From Nocardia mexicana NBRC 108244 (GTDB lineage: Bacteria; Actinomycetota; Actinomycetes; Mycobacteriales; Mycobacteriaceae), in assembly GCF_001613165.1 (NCBI RefSeq), contig NZ_BDBV01000078.1, forward strand, positions 1 through 61,233: a stretch of 61,233 nucleotides of DNA, read 5' to 3'. This document shows positions 8,058-15,993 of the stretch, piece by piece. Numbering within the stretch: position 1 is the first letter of the stretch; each line of letters opens with the position of its first letter. The position numbers and the translations under genes are program-made. The notes under the pieces are model-generated. The model did not search any database and was not told the origin of the DNA. It saw only the letters and a program-made list of their open reading frames with translations.

Positions 8058-9322
8058 AGACCTCGACGCGCGTGATCGTCGGTGCCGCGCTCAGCGCGGT
8101 ACTGCTGGTCGCGGCGGCACTGTGGCTCGGCGATCCCGGCGACGGTTCGGGGCGCACGGTGGTGCGGCTGCGGATCTGGGACGAGCAGTTCGTTCCCGCG
8201 TACCGGGCGTCACTGGATGCCTTCCAGCGAGCGAATCCGGATCTCGAGGTCCGGGTCACGGTGGTGCCGTGGGCCTCCTATCAGCAGAAGCTGCGACTGG
8301 ACGTGGCGGGCGGGACCGCCGACGATCTGTATTGGACCAACCTGTACGAGGATTATGCCGACGCCGGACGGCTGGTCGATATCGGCGAAGCACTGGGTCC
8401 GGAGGCCGCCCGGCAGTGGGACCCCTCCGCCGTCACCCAGTACACCCGCAACGGAACCCTCTGGGCCGTACCGCAATTCGTCGACGGCGGCACCGCGGTG
8501 TATTTCAATCGCGACCTGCTGGCGGCGGCGCGCGTCGATCCCGCGGAACTGGCGGCGGTCCGGTGGAGTCCCGGCGGGGACGATACGTTCCGGCCACTGC
8601 TGCAACGTCTTTCGGCCGCCGCGCCGTGGGCGTACAACGCGGCCAACGATTTTCAGTCCATCGAGCTGCCGTACCTGGGTTCCGCGGGCGGGGAGTTCCA
8701 GCGCGACGACCGCTTCGTATTCGACAGTCCGCAGGGGATCGAGGCATTCGACTACCTGGTGCGGCTCGTCGCCGATCGGCTTTCTCCGTCGGCCGCGGAT
8801 ACCAGTACCAACAGCGACTTCGCGAAAAATGCCTTCCTGCAAGGCAAGCTGGCGCTGTTTCAGTCCGGGACCTACAACCTCGCCCAGATCGCCCGGGAGG
8901 CGCGCTTCGGGTGGGGTATCGCCCTGCTGCCGCAGGGGCCCGCGGGGCGGGTGAGCACCAACAACGCGATCGGTGTCGCGGGCAATGCCGACAGTCGGCA
9001 TCCCGAGGCGGTGCGCCGGGTGCTGGCCTGGCTGGGCGGTACCGAGGGCAATCGCTATCTCGCGCAGGACGGCGCCACCATCCCGGCGGTTCTCGCGAAC
9101 CAGCAGCTGTACCGAGATCACTGGGCCGCCAGGGGAATCGATGTATCCCCGTTCTTCGATGTCCTGGCCGGTCCGCGGATCTCCTCCGGCGGCGGTCCCG
9201 GCTTCGCCGCCGCCCTGGAGGCTATCGAGCCGATCCTCGGCGAGATGTTCCTCGGCCGAATCCCCGTCCCGCAGGCCCTCTCCCAGGCCTGCGCCGCCGG
9301 AGAAAAGGCCGCCCGGCAGTGA
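8054..9322 (+). CDS. ABC transporter extracellular sugar-binding protein
   Basis: A 422-residue family 1 extracellular solute-binding protein. After one N-terminal hydrophobic segment (about residues 5-25) it has V-R-L-R-I-W-D, F-Q-R-A-N-P-D-L-E-V, a G-T-A-D-D-L-Y-W segment and later an F-L-Q-G-K-L-A-L-F-Q-S-G-T block that are typical of the family. Unlike most Gram-positive binding proteins, no cysteine lipobox follows the hydrophobic segment, so it is either an uncleaved membrane-anchored protein or cleaved by signal peptidase I. It ends the operon, and no ATPase gene follows. The ligand is probably a sugar or sugar phosphate, but unproven. Confidence 0.9.
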   Translation: MKTSTRVIVGAALSAVLLVAAALWLGDPGDGSGRTVVRLRIWDEQFVPAYRASLDAFQRANPDLEVRVTVVPWASYQQKLRLDVAGGTADDLYWTNLYEDYADAGRLVDIGEALGPEAARQWDPSAVTQYTRNGTLWAVPQFVDGGTAVYFNRDLLAAARVDPAELAAVRWSPGGDDTFRPLLQRLSAAAPWAYNAANDFQSIELPYLGSAGGEFQRDDRFVFDSPQGIEAFDYLVRLVADRLSPSAADTSTNSDFAKNAFLQGKLALFQSGTYNLAQIAREARFGWGIALLPQGPAGRVSTNNAIGVAGNADSRHPEAVRRVLAWLGGTEGNRYLAQDGATIPAVLANQQLYRDHWAARGIDVSPFFDVLAGPRISSGGGPGFAAALEAIEPILGEMFLGRIPVPQALSQACAAGEKAARQ

Positions 9323-9352
9323 CGCCCACGCCCGTTCCCGCACGCCCTTCGT

Positions 9353-9394
9353 GTTCCCGCACCCCCTCCAGGGGCATGCAGGGGGTGCGGGAAC
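9353..9394. terminator. Long perfect hairpin between convergent genes
   Basis: A 15-base perfect stem (9353-9367 with 9380-9394, arm GTTCCCGCACCCCCT) and a 12-base loop, lying between the convergent binding-protein and glycosylase genes. No U-tract follows on either side. Part of the right arm (GGGGGTGCGGGAA) is repeated just downstream at about 9400-9412. A bidirectional transcription-termination or mRNA-end element is the likely role. Confidence 0.65.
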
Positions 9395-9414
9395 GAGCAG
9401 GGGGTGCGGGAAAG

Positions 9415-10341
9415 TCAGATGCGGGTGATGTCGACCAGGGGGGTGCGGGGGGCGAACTTGGGCTTGCGGGCCTGGCCGGAGATTTCGAGGAGACGGACGG
9501 CTCGGTAGCGGTGCGGGCGTAGGGGTTCCAGGTATTCGATCATGGTGTCGTCGTCGATGGGGCGGCCGAGGAGGGTCCAGCCGACGATGTCGGACAGGTT
9601 GTAGTCGCCGACCGACAACGCGTCCGGATCGCCGAATGCGCGCTGGGCCACCTCGGCGGCGGTCCACACGCCGATGCCGGGCACCGTGCACAACCGGCGC
9701 GCGGCCCCCGCGTGGTCCATGGCGGCGGCCTGTTCGAGCTTGTCGGCCATGCGCGCGGCCAGCACGATGGTCTTGGCGCGCTGGGGATCGACGTTGGCGC
9801 GGTGATAGGTCCACGACGGGATGTACCGCCACGTCTCGGCGTCGGGCGCCACCCGCATCGGCGCCGGTACCGGTCCCGGTGCGGGCTCGCCGAACTGCCA
9901 CACCAGCTTTCGCCACGACGCCCGGGCCGAGATGGTGTGCACCCGCTGTTCCAGGATCGTCGGTACCAGCGTCTCGAACACCAGTCCCGTGCGCAGCATC
10001 CGCAGCCCCGGGTGACGGCGGTGCGCCGCGGCGATCTTCGGATGCTCCGGCGCGAACCCGGCCACGTCCTCGTCGAGGCACAGCATGCCGGGCAGCCGTT
10101 CCAGAAATTCCTCGGCGCCGGGACCCCACGCCCGCGCCGCCACCGCGCGCGGCCCGCCCTGGACGAGCCGGTAGGTGACCGCCCCGGAGGGCATCCGCGA
10201 CGCATGCCAGTGCGCGCCGTCCGCGGTCGTCCGGTGGCAGGGATCCCCGGCGCCGCGCCGCAGCGGTGCGACGGTGTGCGCGAGATCGATGGGGCGGTCC
10301 GCCGTCACCGTGCGCGCCGCGCCGTCGATCTTCGTTACCAC
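9415..10341 (-). CDS. AlkA-like DNA-3-methyladenine glycosylase (HhH-GPD)
   Basis: A 308-residue base-excision glycosylase. The C-terminal helix-hairpin-helix GPD module is clear: V-P-G-I-G-V-W-T-A-A-E (hairpin) followed by F-G-D-P-D-A-L-S-V-G-D, whose last aspartate matches the AlkA catalytic Asp. It would remove alkylated purines from DNA, leaving an abasic site. The frame stays open upstream to 10536, but GTG 10341, with GGGGAG 12 bases before it, gives a more plausible N-terminus; the exact start is uncertain. It is convergent with the transporter operon. No adaptive-response ada gene is nearby. Substrate range within the family cannot be told from the sequence. Confidence 0.82.
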   Translation of the reverse strand: MVTKIDGAARTVTADRPIDLAHTVAPLRRGAGDPCHRTTADGAHWHASRMPSGAVTYRLVQGGPRAVAARAWGPGAEEFLERLPGMLCLDEDVAGFAPEHPKIAAAHRRHPGLRMLRTGLVFETLVPTILEQRVHTISARASWRKLVWQFGEPAPGPVPAPMRVAPDAETWRYIPSWTYHRANVDPQRAKTIVLAARMADKLEQAAAMDHAGAARRLCTVPGIGVWTAAEVAQRAFGDPDALSVGDYNLSDIVGWTLLGRPIDDDTMIEYLEPLRPHRYRAVRLLEISGQARKPKFAPRTPLVDITRI

Positions 10342-10554
10342 CGGGACATTGTGCTCCCCGCCGGAATTCGGACCGGACACCGGGCGGCGCGATTCTAAAG
10401 TGACGTGCGACACACCGCGTTTCGTGAGATTCGCAACTGGGAACCGCGCCTCCGGGCAGCCACCAGTAGTTTGTAACGGACGAATCACATCCGGCGATTC
10501 CGCTACCGATTGGTCATGTCGGCAATGGGCTGGCATACACCCACGGAGGTTTCC

Positions 10555-10659
10555 ATGCTCACCAACGTTTTGAACTGGCTGCTCGGCGCCTGGGGTACCG
10601 TCTTCGCTGGTAGCTCCGGCTACCAGATCCCGCCCGGCACCCTGCCGTTCGGTAGCTGA
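10555..10659 (+). CDS. Candidate 34-residue small hydrophobic protein
   Basis: A short frame with an excellent ribosome binding site: GGAGG six to seven bases before ATG 10555. The predicted product starts M-L-T-N-V-L-N-W-L-L-G-A-W-G and ends Y-Q-I-P-P-G-T-L-P-F-G-S. It has a short amphipathic or membrane helix with two tryptophans and a polar proline-containing tail. It sits alone, between the divergent glycosylase gene and the TetR gene, with over 200 bases of upstream non-coding DNA available for a promoter. I do not recognise it. Translation is supported only by the start context and clean reading frame. Confidence 0.5.
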   Translation: MLTNVLNWLLGAWGTVFAGSSGYQIPPGTLPFGS

Positions 10660-10950
10660 GCCACCGTCACCGTAACACCGCCGCCCGCGTGGCGTCGGGT
10701 GTTCGCGGCGAAAGATTCATCGCCCCAAGAGAAATCGGGCGAGCTGGTCTCCGACTCGGCGACCTGATCACACGGCCTGAATCTCGCCTGCCCGGCAATC
10801 CGACAGCAACCGAAGATTCGGGTCGCCTGCGCATCTCTCGCCGAGTCCCGGTTCCGCCCGGCCATTCAGCGGACCAGGCCCACTTTGTCCGGTTCGTCGG
10901 TGCCCTACGCTGCTTTTCGGGGTTCGGGGAGGTGCGGTGAGCGGAGGTCC

Positions 10951-11547
10951 ATGTCGAGCGAGAACGAGCCGGTCGGCCGGAAGCGGGATGCGGCCGCGAC
11001 CCGCAATGCGCTGCTGGCGGCGGCGCAGGAGCTGTTCGCCGAGCGCGGATACGAACGGGCCACCGTGCGCGATATCGCCGCCCGCGCCGGGGTGAACCAG
11101 GCGCTGCTGTTCCGGTATTTCGGCAGCAAGGACGAACTGTTCCGGGCGGCGATCGCGGATCGGGGTCGGCGCGTGCTCGAGGACGGGCCGCCCGCCGCCC
11201 TCCCGGCCCGGCTGCTCGCACGGGCACTCCTTCCGAGCGATGCCGCGGCACAGGAGTATTGGCTGCAGGCCGCGCTGCGCTCCAGCGGGCACGTCCAGGG
11301 GGCCTCGGCGATTCGGCGCGAGCTGGGCGACGAGTACGTCCGCGCGCTGTCCGCGCTCACCGACGACCCGGACGGCGAACTGCGTGCGGACCTGCTGCTC
11401 GCCTGGGTGCTGGGCATCGGGTTGATGCGTTCGGTGCACGGCCGGGAGCCGCTGGCGAGCGCCGATCCGGCGCTGGTTGCGCGGCATGTGCTGCGGGCGA
11501 CCCGGGTGCTACTGGAACAGGCGGATGTGAATTACCCACCGCCGTAA
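10951..11547 (+). CDS. TetR-family transcriptional repressor
   Basis: A 198-residue TetR-type regulator. The N-terminal DNA-binding domain (about residues 12-60) reads A-A-Q-E-L-F-A-E-R-G-Y then T-V-R-D-I-A-A-R-A-G-V and L-L-F-R-Y-F-G-S-K-D-E-L-F. The rest is the helical ligand-binding domain. I start at ATG 10951, where GGAGG lies 5 bases upstream, rather than at earlier in-frame codons. It is followed in the same direction by a P450 gene, and a palindromic operator overlaps the P450 promoter in the gap. It therefore most likely represses the P450 until a small-molecule inducer binds. Confidence 0.9.
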   Translation: MSSENEPVGRKRDAAATRNALLAAAQELFAERGYERATVRDIAARAGVNQALLFRYFGSKDELFRAAIADRGRRVLEDGPPAALPARLLARALLPSDAAAQEYWLQAALRSSGHVQGASAIRRELGDEYVRALSALTDDPDGELRADLLLAWVLGIGLMRSVHGREPLASADPALVARHVLRATRVLLEQADVNYPPP

Positions 11548-11560
11548 TGGGATTCACCCG

Positions 11561-11590
11561 TTGACGGGGACTCGCGGCCTCCCTTACCGT
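11561..11590 (+). promoter_or_regulatory. Promoter of the first P450 gene
   Basis: TTGACG at 11561-11566 and TACCGT at 11585-11590, separated by 18 bases, form a plausible sigma-70-type promoter. The downstream palindrome at 11595-11614 would lie on the transcription start, as expected for repression by steric block. Confidence 0.55.
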
Positions 11591-11594
11591 AGCT

Positions 11595-11614
11595 ATGTAA
11601 GCGATTGCTTACAT
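11595..11614. promoter_or_regulatory. TetR operator upstream of the first P450 gene
   Basis: A perfect inverted repeat ATGTAAGC-N4-GCTTACAT, 20 bases long, placed between the TetR gene and the P450 gene, 41 bases before the P450 start codon and immediately downstream of a candidate -10. The size and symmetry suit a TetR dimer. Assignment to the adjacent TetR protein is inference from proximity. Confidence 0.75.
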
Positions 11615-11655
11615 CGGTTGAGCGCCCGCGACCGCCGTCGGGGAAGGGAGTCCGC

Positions 11656-12858
11656 ATGACCGTCCGTACCGAGGCGCGCCAGTACCCCTTCGGTGAGCCG
11701 ATCCGCCTCGAGGTGCATCCCCTGTTCGCGCAGCTCCAGCGGGAGGAGCCGGTCTCCCGCATCCGGCTGCCCTACGGCGGCGAGGGCTGGCTGGTCACCC
11801 GCTACGACGACGCCAAGCTGGTACTCGCCGACCCGCGATTCAGCCGGGCCGCCGCCGTGGACCGGGAGGACGTGCCGCGCACGACGCCGGTTCCGGCCCG
11901 GCCGGATTCGCTGCTGAGCATGGACCCGCCGGAGCACACCAGGCTGCGCAAGCTGGTGGTCAAGGCGTTCACCGGCCGCCGGGTCCAACAGTTGCGCCCG
12001 CGCGCCGAAGCGATCGTGGACGAGCTGCTGACCGAGCTCGAAAGGTCCGGTCCCCCCGCCGATCTGGTCGCGGGCTTCGCGTTGCCGCTGCCGGTCACCG
12101 TCATTTGCGACATGCTCGGCGTGCCGACCCGCGACCAGCACCGGTTCCGGGATTTCTCCGACATGATCCTGTCCACCACCGCCTACACCCGCGAGCAGAT
12201 CACCGCCGGGCGGGCCGAGCTGGAGGGCTATCTCGCCGAACTCGTCGCGCAGCGCAGGCGGGAGCCATCCGACGACCTGCTCGGCGCGCTGGTCACCGCC
12301 CGGGACGACGAGGACCGGCTGAGCGAGGCCGAGCTGGTCAATATGGGGATCGGCCTGCTGATCGCGGGCCACGAGACGACCGCCAACCAGATCGCCAACT
12401 TCACCTACCTGCTGCTCGCCGAGCGGGACTACTGGGAGTCGCTGCGCGATCGGCCCGATCTGGTTCCGGGCGCCGTGGAGGAGCTGCTGCGCTATGTGCA
12501 GCTGGGTTCCGGCGGCTCGTCCCCGCGCATCGCGACCGAAGACGTCGAGCTGGGCGGCGTCAGCGTGCGCGCCGGGGAGGCGGTCTTCGTCAACATGCAG
12601 GTCGCCAATCGGGACGAGAACGTCTTCGACGATCCCGGCGCGCTGGATCTCACCCGCAAGCACAACCCGCATATCGCCTTCGGGCACGGCGCCCACCACT
12701 GCCTCGGCGCGCAACTCGCGCGGCTCGAGCTGCAGGTCGCGATGAGCGCGCTGCTGCAACGCTTTCCGTCGCTACGCCTGGCGGTGCCGATCGACGAGGT
12801 GCCGTGGAAGACCGGGCTGCTCGTGCGCGGGCCGAAGGCGCTTCCGTTGAGCTGGTAG
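11656..12858 (+). CDS. Cytochrome P450 (soluble actinobacterial type)
   Basis: A 400-residue class I P450. The I-helix oxygen-activation motif A-G-H-E-T-T is at residues 237-242, the K-helix E-x-x-R in E-E-L-L-R follows, and the heme loop F-G-H-G-A-H-H-C-L-G carries the cysteine ligand Cys349. It resembles CYP105/CYP107-type monooxygenases that hydroxylate xenobiotics or secondary metabolites with electrons from a separate ferredoxin and reductase; neither is encoded nearby. ATG 11656 is preceded by GGGAG. Expression is probably controlled by the upstream TetR through the palindrome at 11595-11614. The substrate is unknown. Confidence 0.93.
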   Translation: MTVRTEARQYPFGEPIRLEVHPLFAQLQREEPVSRIRLPYGGEGWLVTRYDDAKLVLADPRFSRAAAVDREDVPRTTPVPARPDSLLSMDPPEHTRLRKLVVKAFTGRRVQQLRPRAEAIVDELLTELERSGPPADLVAGFALPLPVTVICDMLGVPTRDQHRFRDFSDMILSTTAYTREQITAGRAELEGYLAELVAQRRREPSDDLLGALVTARDDEDRLSEAELVNMGIGLLIAGHETTANQIANFTYLLLAERDYWESLRDRPDLVPGAVEELLRYVQLGSGGSSPRIATEDVELGGVSVRAGEAVFVNMQVANRDENVFDDPGALDLTRKHNPHIAFGHGAHHCLGAQLARLELQVAMSALLQRFPSLRLAVPIDEVPWKTGLLVRGPKALPLSW

Positions 12859-12872
12859 GGAATTCGTGCCGA

Positions 12873-13775
12873 TCAGCCGATCGTGAGCACGATCTTGCCG
12901 AGCCCGTGGCCGGTTTCGCTCTCGCGCTGCGCGGCGGCGGCCTCGGCCAGCGGGTAGGTGCGGGCCTGGCCCGGCAGCCGGAACGCGCCGGTCGCCACCA
13001 GCCGCGCCACCCACTCGACCACATCCAGTGCGGCGCCGCCGGTCCGGGAGTAGAAGGCGACACCCTTCGCCGCCGCATCCCCGTCGGCGATGGTGACGAT
13101 GCGTTCCGTCCCGCCCCGCAATTCGATGGCGGCATCGAGGAATCCGTGGCCCGCACAGTCGAATACCGCGTCGACGCCGTTCGGTGCGAGCGACCGGATC
13201 CGGTCGGCGACGCCGTCGCCGTACACGGTCGGCGTCGCGCCCAGGGACCGGACCACCTCCTGGTTCGCGGCCGACGCCGTCCCGATCACCTCGGCGCCCG
13301 CCTCGCGGGCCAGTTGCACGACCATCGCGCCGACCGCGCCGGACGCCCCGTTCACCACCAGCGTCTCACCGGGTTTCAGCTCCAGCACCCCGAGCCCGCC
13401 GTCGGCGGTGTTCGCCGCGACCGGAACCGCCACCGCGTCGGGGTACGGCAGGCCCGCGGGTTTCGGGGCCAACTGGATGGCCAGCGCGTATTCCGCGTAG
13501 CCGCCGGTCTGCGACCAGCCGATCACCTCGTCGCCGACGCGCCAGGCGGCGTCGGGCCCGGCGGCCTCGACGAATCCGGCGATCTCGATTCCGGCGCGGC
13601 GCGGGAAGTCCGGCGCGCCGGGCATCAGGCCCTCGCGGAACTTCCAGTCGGCCGGATTCACCCCGGCCGCCCGCACCGCCACCCGGACCTGTTCTCCGAT
13701 CGGCTCCGGCACCGGAACCTCGACCAGCTCCAACACCTCGGGTCCGCCGACACGCTCGTACTGGATCGCCTTCAT
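12873..13775 (-). CDS. Zinc-independent quinone oxidoreductase (MDR family)
   Basis: A 300-residue medium-chain reductase of the quinone oxidoreductase type. The N-terminal GroES-like half has A-A-G-V-N-P-A-D-W. The nucleotide-binding motif V-N-G-A-S-G-A-V-G (about residues 140-150) fits NADPH. No zinc-binding cysteines are present. It would reduce quinones or activated double bonds using NADPH. The start could be ATG 13775 (M-K-A-I-Q-Y, the usual family beginning) or ATG 13787 four codons earlier; neither has a strong binding site. It is convergent with the P450, with only 14 bases between them, and divergent from the ABC exporter. Confidence 0.88.
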   Translation of the reverse strand: MKAIQYERVGGPEVLELVEVPVPEPIGEQVRVAVRAAGVNPADWKFREGLMPGAPDFPRRAGIEIAGFVEAAGPDAAWRVGDEVIGWSQTGGYAEYALAIQLAPKPAGLPYPDAVAVPVAANTADGGLGVLELKPGETLVVNGASGAVGAMVVQLAREAGAEVIGTASAANQEVVRSLGATPTVYGDGVADRIRSLAPNGVDAVFDCAGHGFLDAAIELRGGTERIVTIADGDAAAKGVAFYSRTGGAALDVVEWVARLVATGAFRLPGQARTYPLAEAAAAQRESETGHGLGKIVLTIG

Positions 13776-13973
13776 GGGTTCGACCATACGTCCGCCGCGG
13801 CGGGCCTCGCCGGTTCCGCAGGTCGAACCGTCGATCCGGGACCGATCCCGGCGGCCGATTCCGCTCACGACTCCACCTCGCTGGCGCTCGCCTCCGTCGT
13901 GCGCGAGGCGCGCTGTGTCGACGGTTCGTTCGCAAGTTCTCTCACAGCGAATCCCGTCCGAGCGCGGCTTGAC

Positions 13974-14004
13974 TTGCCCTTAACCATTGTTGAGGTTCTA
14001 GTGT
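13974..14004 (+). promoter_or_regulatory. MerR-type promoter with 19-base spacer and internal dyad
   Basis: TTGCCC at 13974-13979 and TAGTGT at 13999-14004 are separated by 19 bases instead of about 17. An imperfect dyad CCTTAAC-CATT-GTTGAGG (13978-13995) fills the spacer. A stretched spacer with a centred dyad is the hallmark of promoters controlled by MerR-family regulators (SoxR, TipA, BmrR types). It lies 44 bases upstream of the ABC exporter gene. No MerR gene is in the window. An alternative -35, TTGACT at 13969-13974, would be too far from the -10. Confidence 0.6.
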
Positions 14005-14047
14005 CGGTGCCGTCGGGTTCGATGACCCGAGCGGAAGGAGTAGGCGG

Positions 14048-15928
14048 ATGAGTATCGAGTCGGAGGCGTGGAGCCAGCTCTACCGGCAGGCGCACGCGCC
14101 ACAGGAACGGCGCGCGCTCAGCCGCGCCACGGCTCGCCGAATCCTGCGGTTCGCGCGACCACATCGCCCACAGCTGATCGGGTTCCTGATCTTCAGCGTC
14201 GTGTCGGCGCTGCTGGTCGTGGCCAATCCGGTGCTGGCCGGCCAGGTCGTCAACAAGATCGTCGGGCACGAGGCCCCGAGTTCCGTCGTGCTGCTGGCGG
14301 CGGTCATCGGCACGGTCGCGGTGGCCGACGCGGCGCTCGGCATCGTGATTCGGTGGCTGTCGTCGCGTATCGGCGAGGGCCTCATCCTCGACCTGCGCAC
14401 CTCCGTGTTCGACCACGTGCAGAAGATGCCGATCGCCTTCTTCAACCGCACCCGCACCGGCGCGCTCGTCAGCCGGCTCAACAGCGATGTGATCGGCGCG
14501 CAGCGCGCGTTCAGCACCACCCTGTCGGGCGTGGTCACCAACCTCGTCACATTGCTGCTGACGCTCGTGGTGATGGTGCAGCTGTCGTGGCAGATCACCC
14601 TGCTGGCGCTGATCATGCTGCCGCTGTTCATGATTCCGGCACGCCGCATGGGTACCCGGGTCGCGAGCATCCAGCGCGAGGCCGCGCAGCTCAACGCCGC
14701 GATGAGCACCCAGATGACCGAGCGGTTCTCCGCCCCCGGCGCCACGCTGGTGAAGCTGTTCGGGCGGCCACAGCAGGAATCGACCGAATTCGCGCTGCGC
14801 GCCGGCCGGGTGCGCGACATCGGGGTCCGCACAGCCATGCTGCAGACCGTCTTCGTCACCGCGCTGACCTTGGTGTCGGCACTGGCGGTGGCGCTGGTCT
14901 ACGGCCTCGGCGGGTGGTACGCGCTGCGCGGGCAGCTCGACGCGGGCGCGGTGGTGTCGTTGTCGCTGTTGCTGACCCGCCTGTACACGCCGCTGACCGC
15001 GCTGGCGACCGCCCGCGTCGACATCATGTCGGCACTGGTCAGCTTCGAGCGCGTCTTCGAAATCCTCGACATCAAACCGCTGATCGAGGATGCGGCCGAT
15101 GCCACCCCGGTGCCGACCGGCCCGGTCTCCGTGGAATTCGACTCGGTGCGCTTCGGCTACCCGGCCGCGGACAAGGTGTCGCTCGCATCGCTCGAGGATG
15201 TCGCGACCCTCGATACCCGCGGCGGTGAGGAAGTGCTGCACGGGATTTCGCTCCGTGCCGAGCCCGGCCAGATGGTCGCGCTGGTCGGCTCGTCGGGTGC
15301 GGGCAAATCCACCATTGCCCAGTTGGTTTCGCGCCTGTACAACGTGGATTCCGGTGCGGTGCGGCTCAACGGAGTGGATGTTCGCGGGCTGACCGCCCGT
15401 TCGATTCAGGAGACAGTCGGCCTGGTCACCCAGGACGGTCACCTGTTCCACGACACCATCCGCGCCAACCTCCAACTGGCCCGGCCGAATGCCGGCGACG
15501 CCGAGATCTGGGATGCCTTGCAGCGCGCCCGGTTACGGGATCTGGTGACATCCATGCCCGACGGCCTGGACACCGTCGTCGGTGAACGCGGCTATCGGCT
15601 CTCCGGCGGCGAACGCCAGCGCCTGACGATCGCCCGCCTGCTGCTCAAGCAGCCGCGCGTGGTGATCCTCGACGAGGCCACCGCCTCGCTGGACTCCACC
15701 TCCGAGGCGGCCGTGCAGGAGGCCCTCGCCGAGGCCCTCGAGGGCAGAACGGCCCTGGTCATCGCGCACCGCCTGTCCACCATCCGCAACGCCGACCAGA
15801 TCCTGGTCCTCGAGGAGGGCCGCATCATCGAACGCGGGGCCCACGCCCAGCTGCTCGCCGCGGGCGGTCGCTACGCCGAGCTGTACCGCACGCAATTCGC
15901 CGACGACAGCGCGCCGGTCGCGGCGTGA
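14048..15928 (+). CDS. ABC exporter, fused membrane and ATPase half-transporter
   Basis: A 626-residue type IV ABC half-transporter that should act as a homodimer or with an unlinked partner. Residues about 35-335 form a six-helix transmembrane domain. The ATPase domain has Walker A V-G-S-S-G-A-G-K-S-T (Lys420), a Q-loop V-T-Q-D-G-H, signature L-S-G-G-E-R-Q near 518-524, Walker B V-V-I-L-D-E-A-T-A and the switch histidine in A-H-R-L-S-T. These features predict active export of drugs, lipids or peptides. AGGAG precedes ATG 14048. The upstream promoter has a MerR-type layout, which fits an inducible multidrug efflux pump. It is convergent with the GNAT gene. Confidence 0.92.
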   Translation: MSIESEAWSQLYRQAHAPQERRALSRATARRILRFARPHRPQLIGFLIFSVVSALLVVANPVLAGQVVNKIVGHEAPSSVVLLAAVIGTVAVADAALGIVIRWLSSRIGEGLILDLRTSVFDHVQKMPIAFFNRTRTGALVSRLNSDVIGAQRAFSTTLSGVVTNLVTLLLTLVVMVQLSWQITLLALIMLPLFMIPARRMGTRVASIQREAAQLNAAMSTQMTERFSAPGATLVKLFGRPQQESTEFALRAGRVRDIGVRTAMLQTVFVTALTLVSALAVALVYGLGGWYALRGQLDAGAVVSLSLLLTRLYTPLTALATARVDIMSALVSFERVFEILDIKPLIEDAADATPVPTGPVSVEFDSVRFGYPAADKVSLASLEDVATLDTRGGEEVLHGISLRAEPGQMVALVGSSGAGKSTIAQLVSRLYNVDSGAVRLNGVDVRGLTARSIQETVGLVTQDGHLFHDTIRANLQLARPNAGDAEIWDALQRARLRDLVTSMPDGLDTVVGERGYRLSGGERQRLTIARLLLKQPRVVILDEATASLDSTSEAAVQEALAEALEGRTALVIAHRLSTIRNADQILVLEEGRIIERGAHAQLLAAGGRYAELYRTQFADDSAPVAA

Positions 15929-15941
15929 GCCGAAACATGGT

Positions 15942-15990
15942 GCGGGCGAGAGCGGTGTCGACTCGGGTCGACACCGACTCTCGTGCCCGC
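15942..15990. terminator. Long hairpin between ABC exporter and GNAT gene
   Basis: An extended stem pairs 15942-15962 with 15967-15990. The inner part GGTGTCGAC/GTCGACACC is perfect around a 4-base loop, and the outer part GCGGGCGAGAG pairs with CTCTCGTGCCCGC with small bulges. It has no U-tract. It lies exactly between convergent genes and probably marks transcript ends in both directions. Confidence 0.65.
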
Positions 15991-15993
15991 TGA

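Noticed and set aside
10465..10500. CRP-like site TGTAA-N8-TCACA before the 34-residue ORF
   Set aside because: The half-sites are 8 apart instead of 6 and one arm deviates from TGTGA, so it does not fit the CRP consensus.
12105..14051. A 648-codon plus-strand frame across the P450 end and the quinone oxidoreductase
   Set aside because: It runs through two genes with clear motifs on other frames and encodes Arg/Ala-rich sequence without domains; codon-bias shadow.
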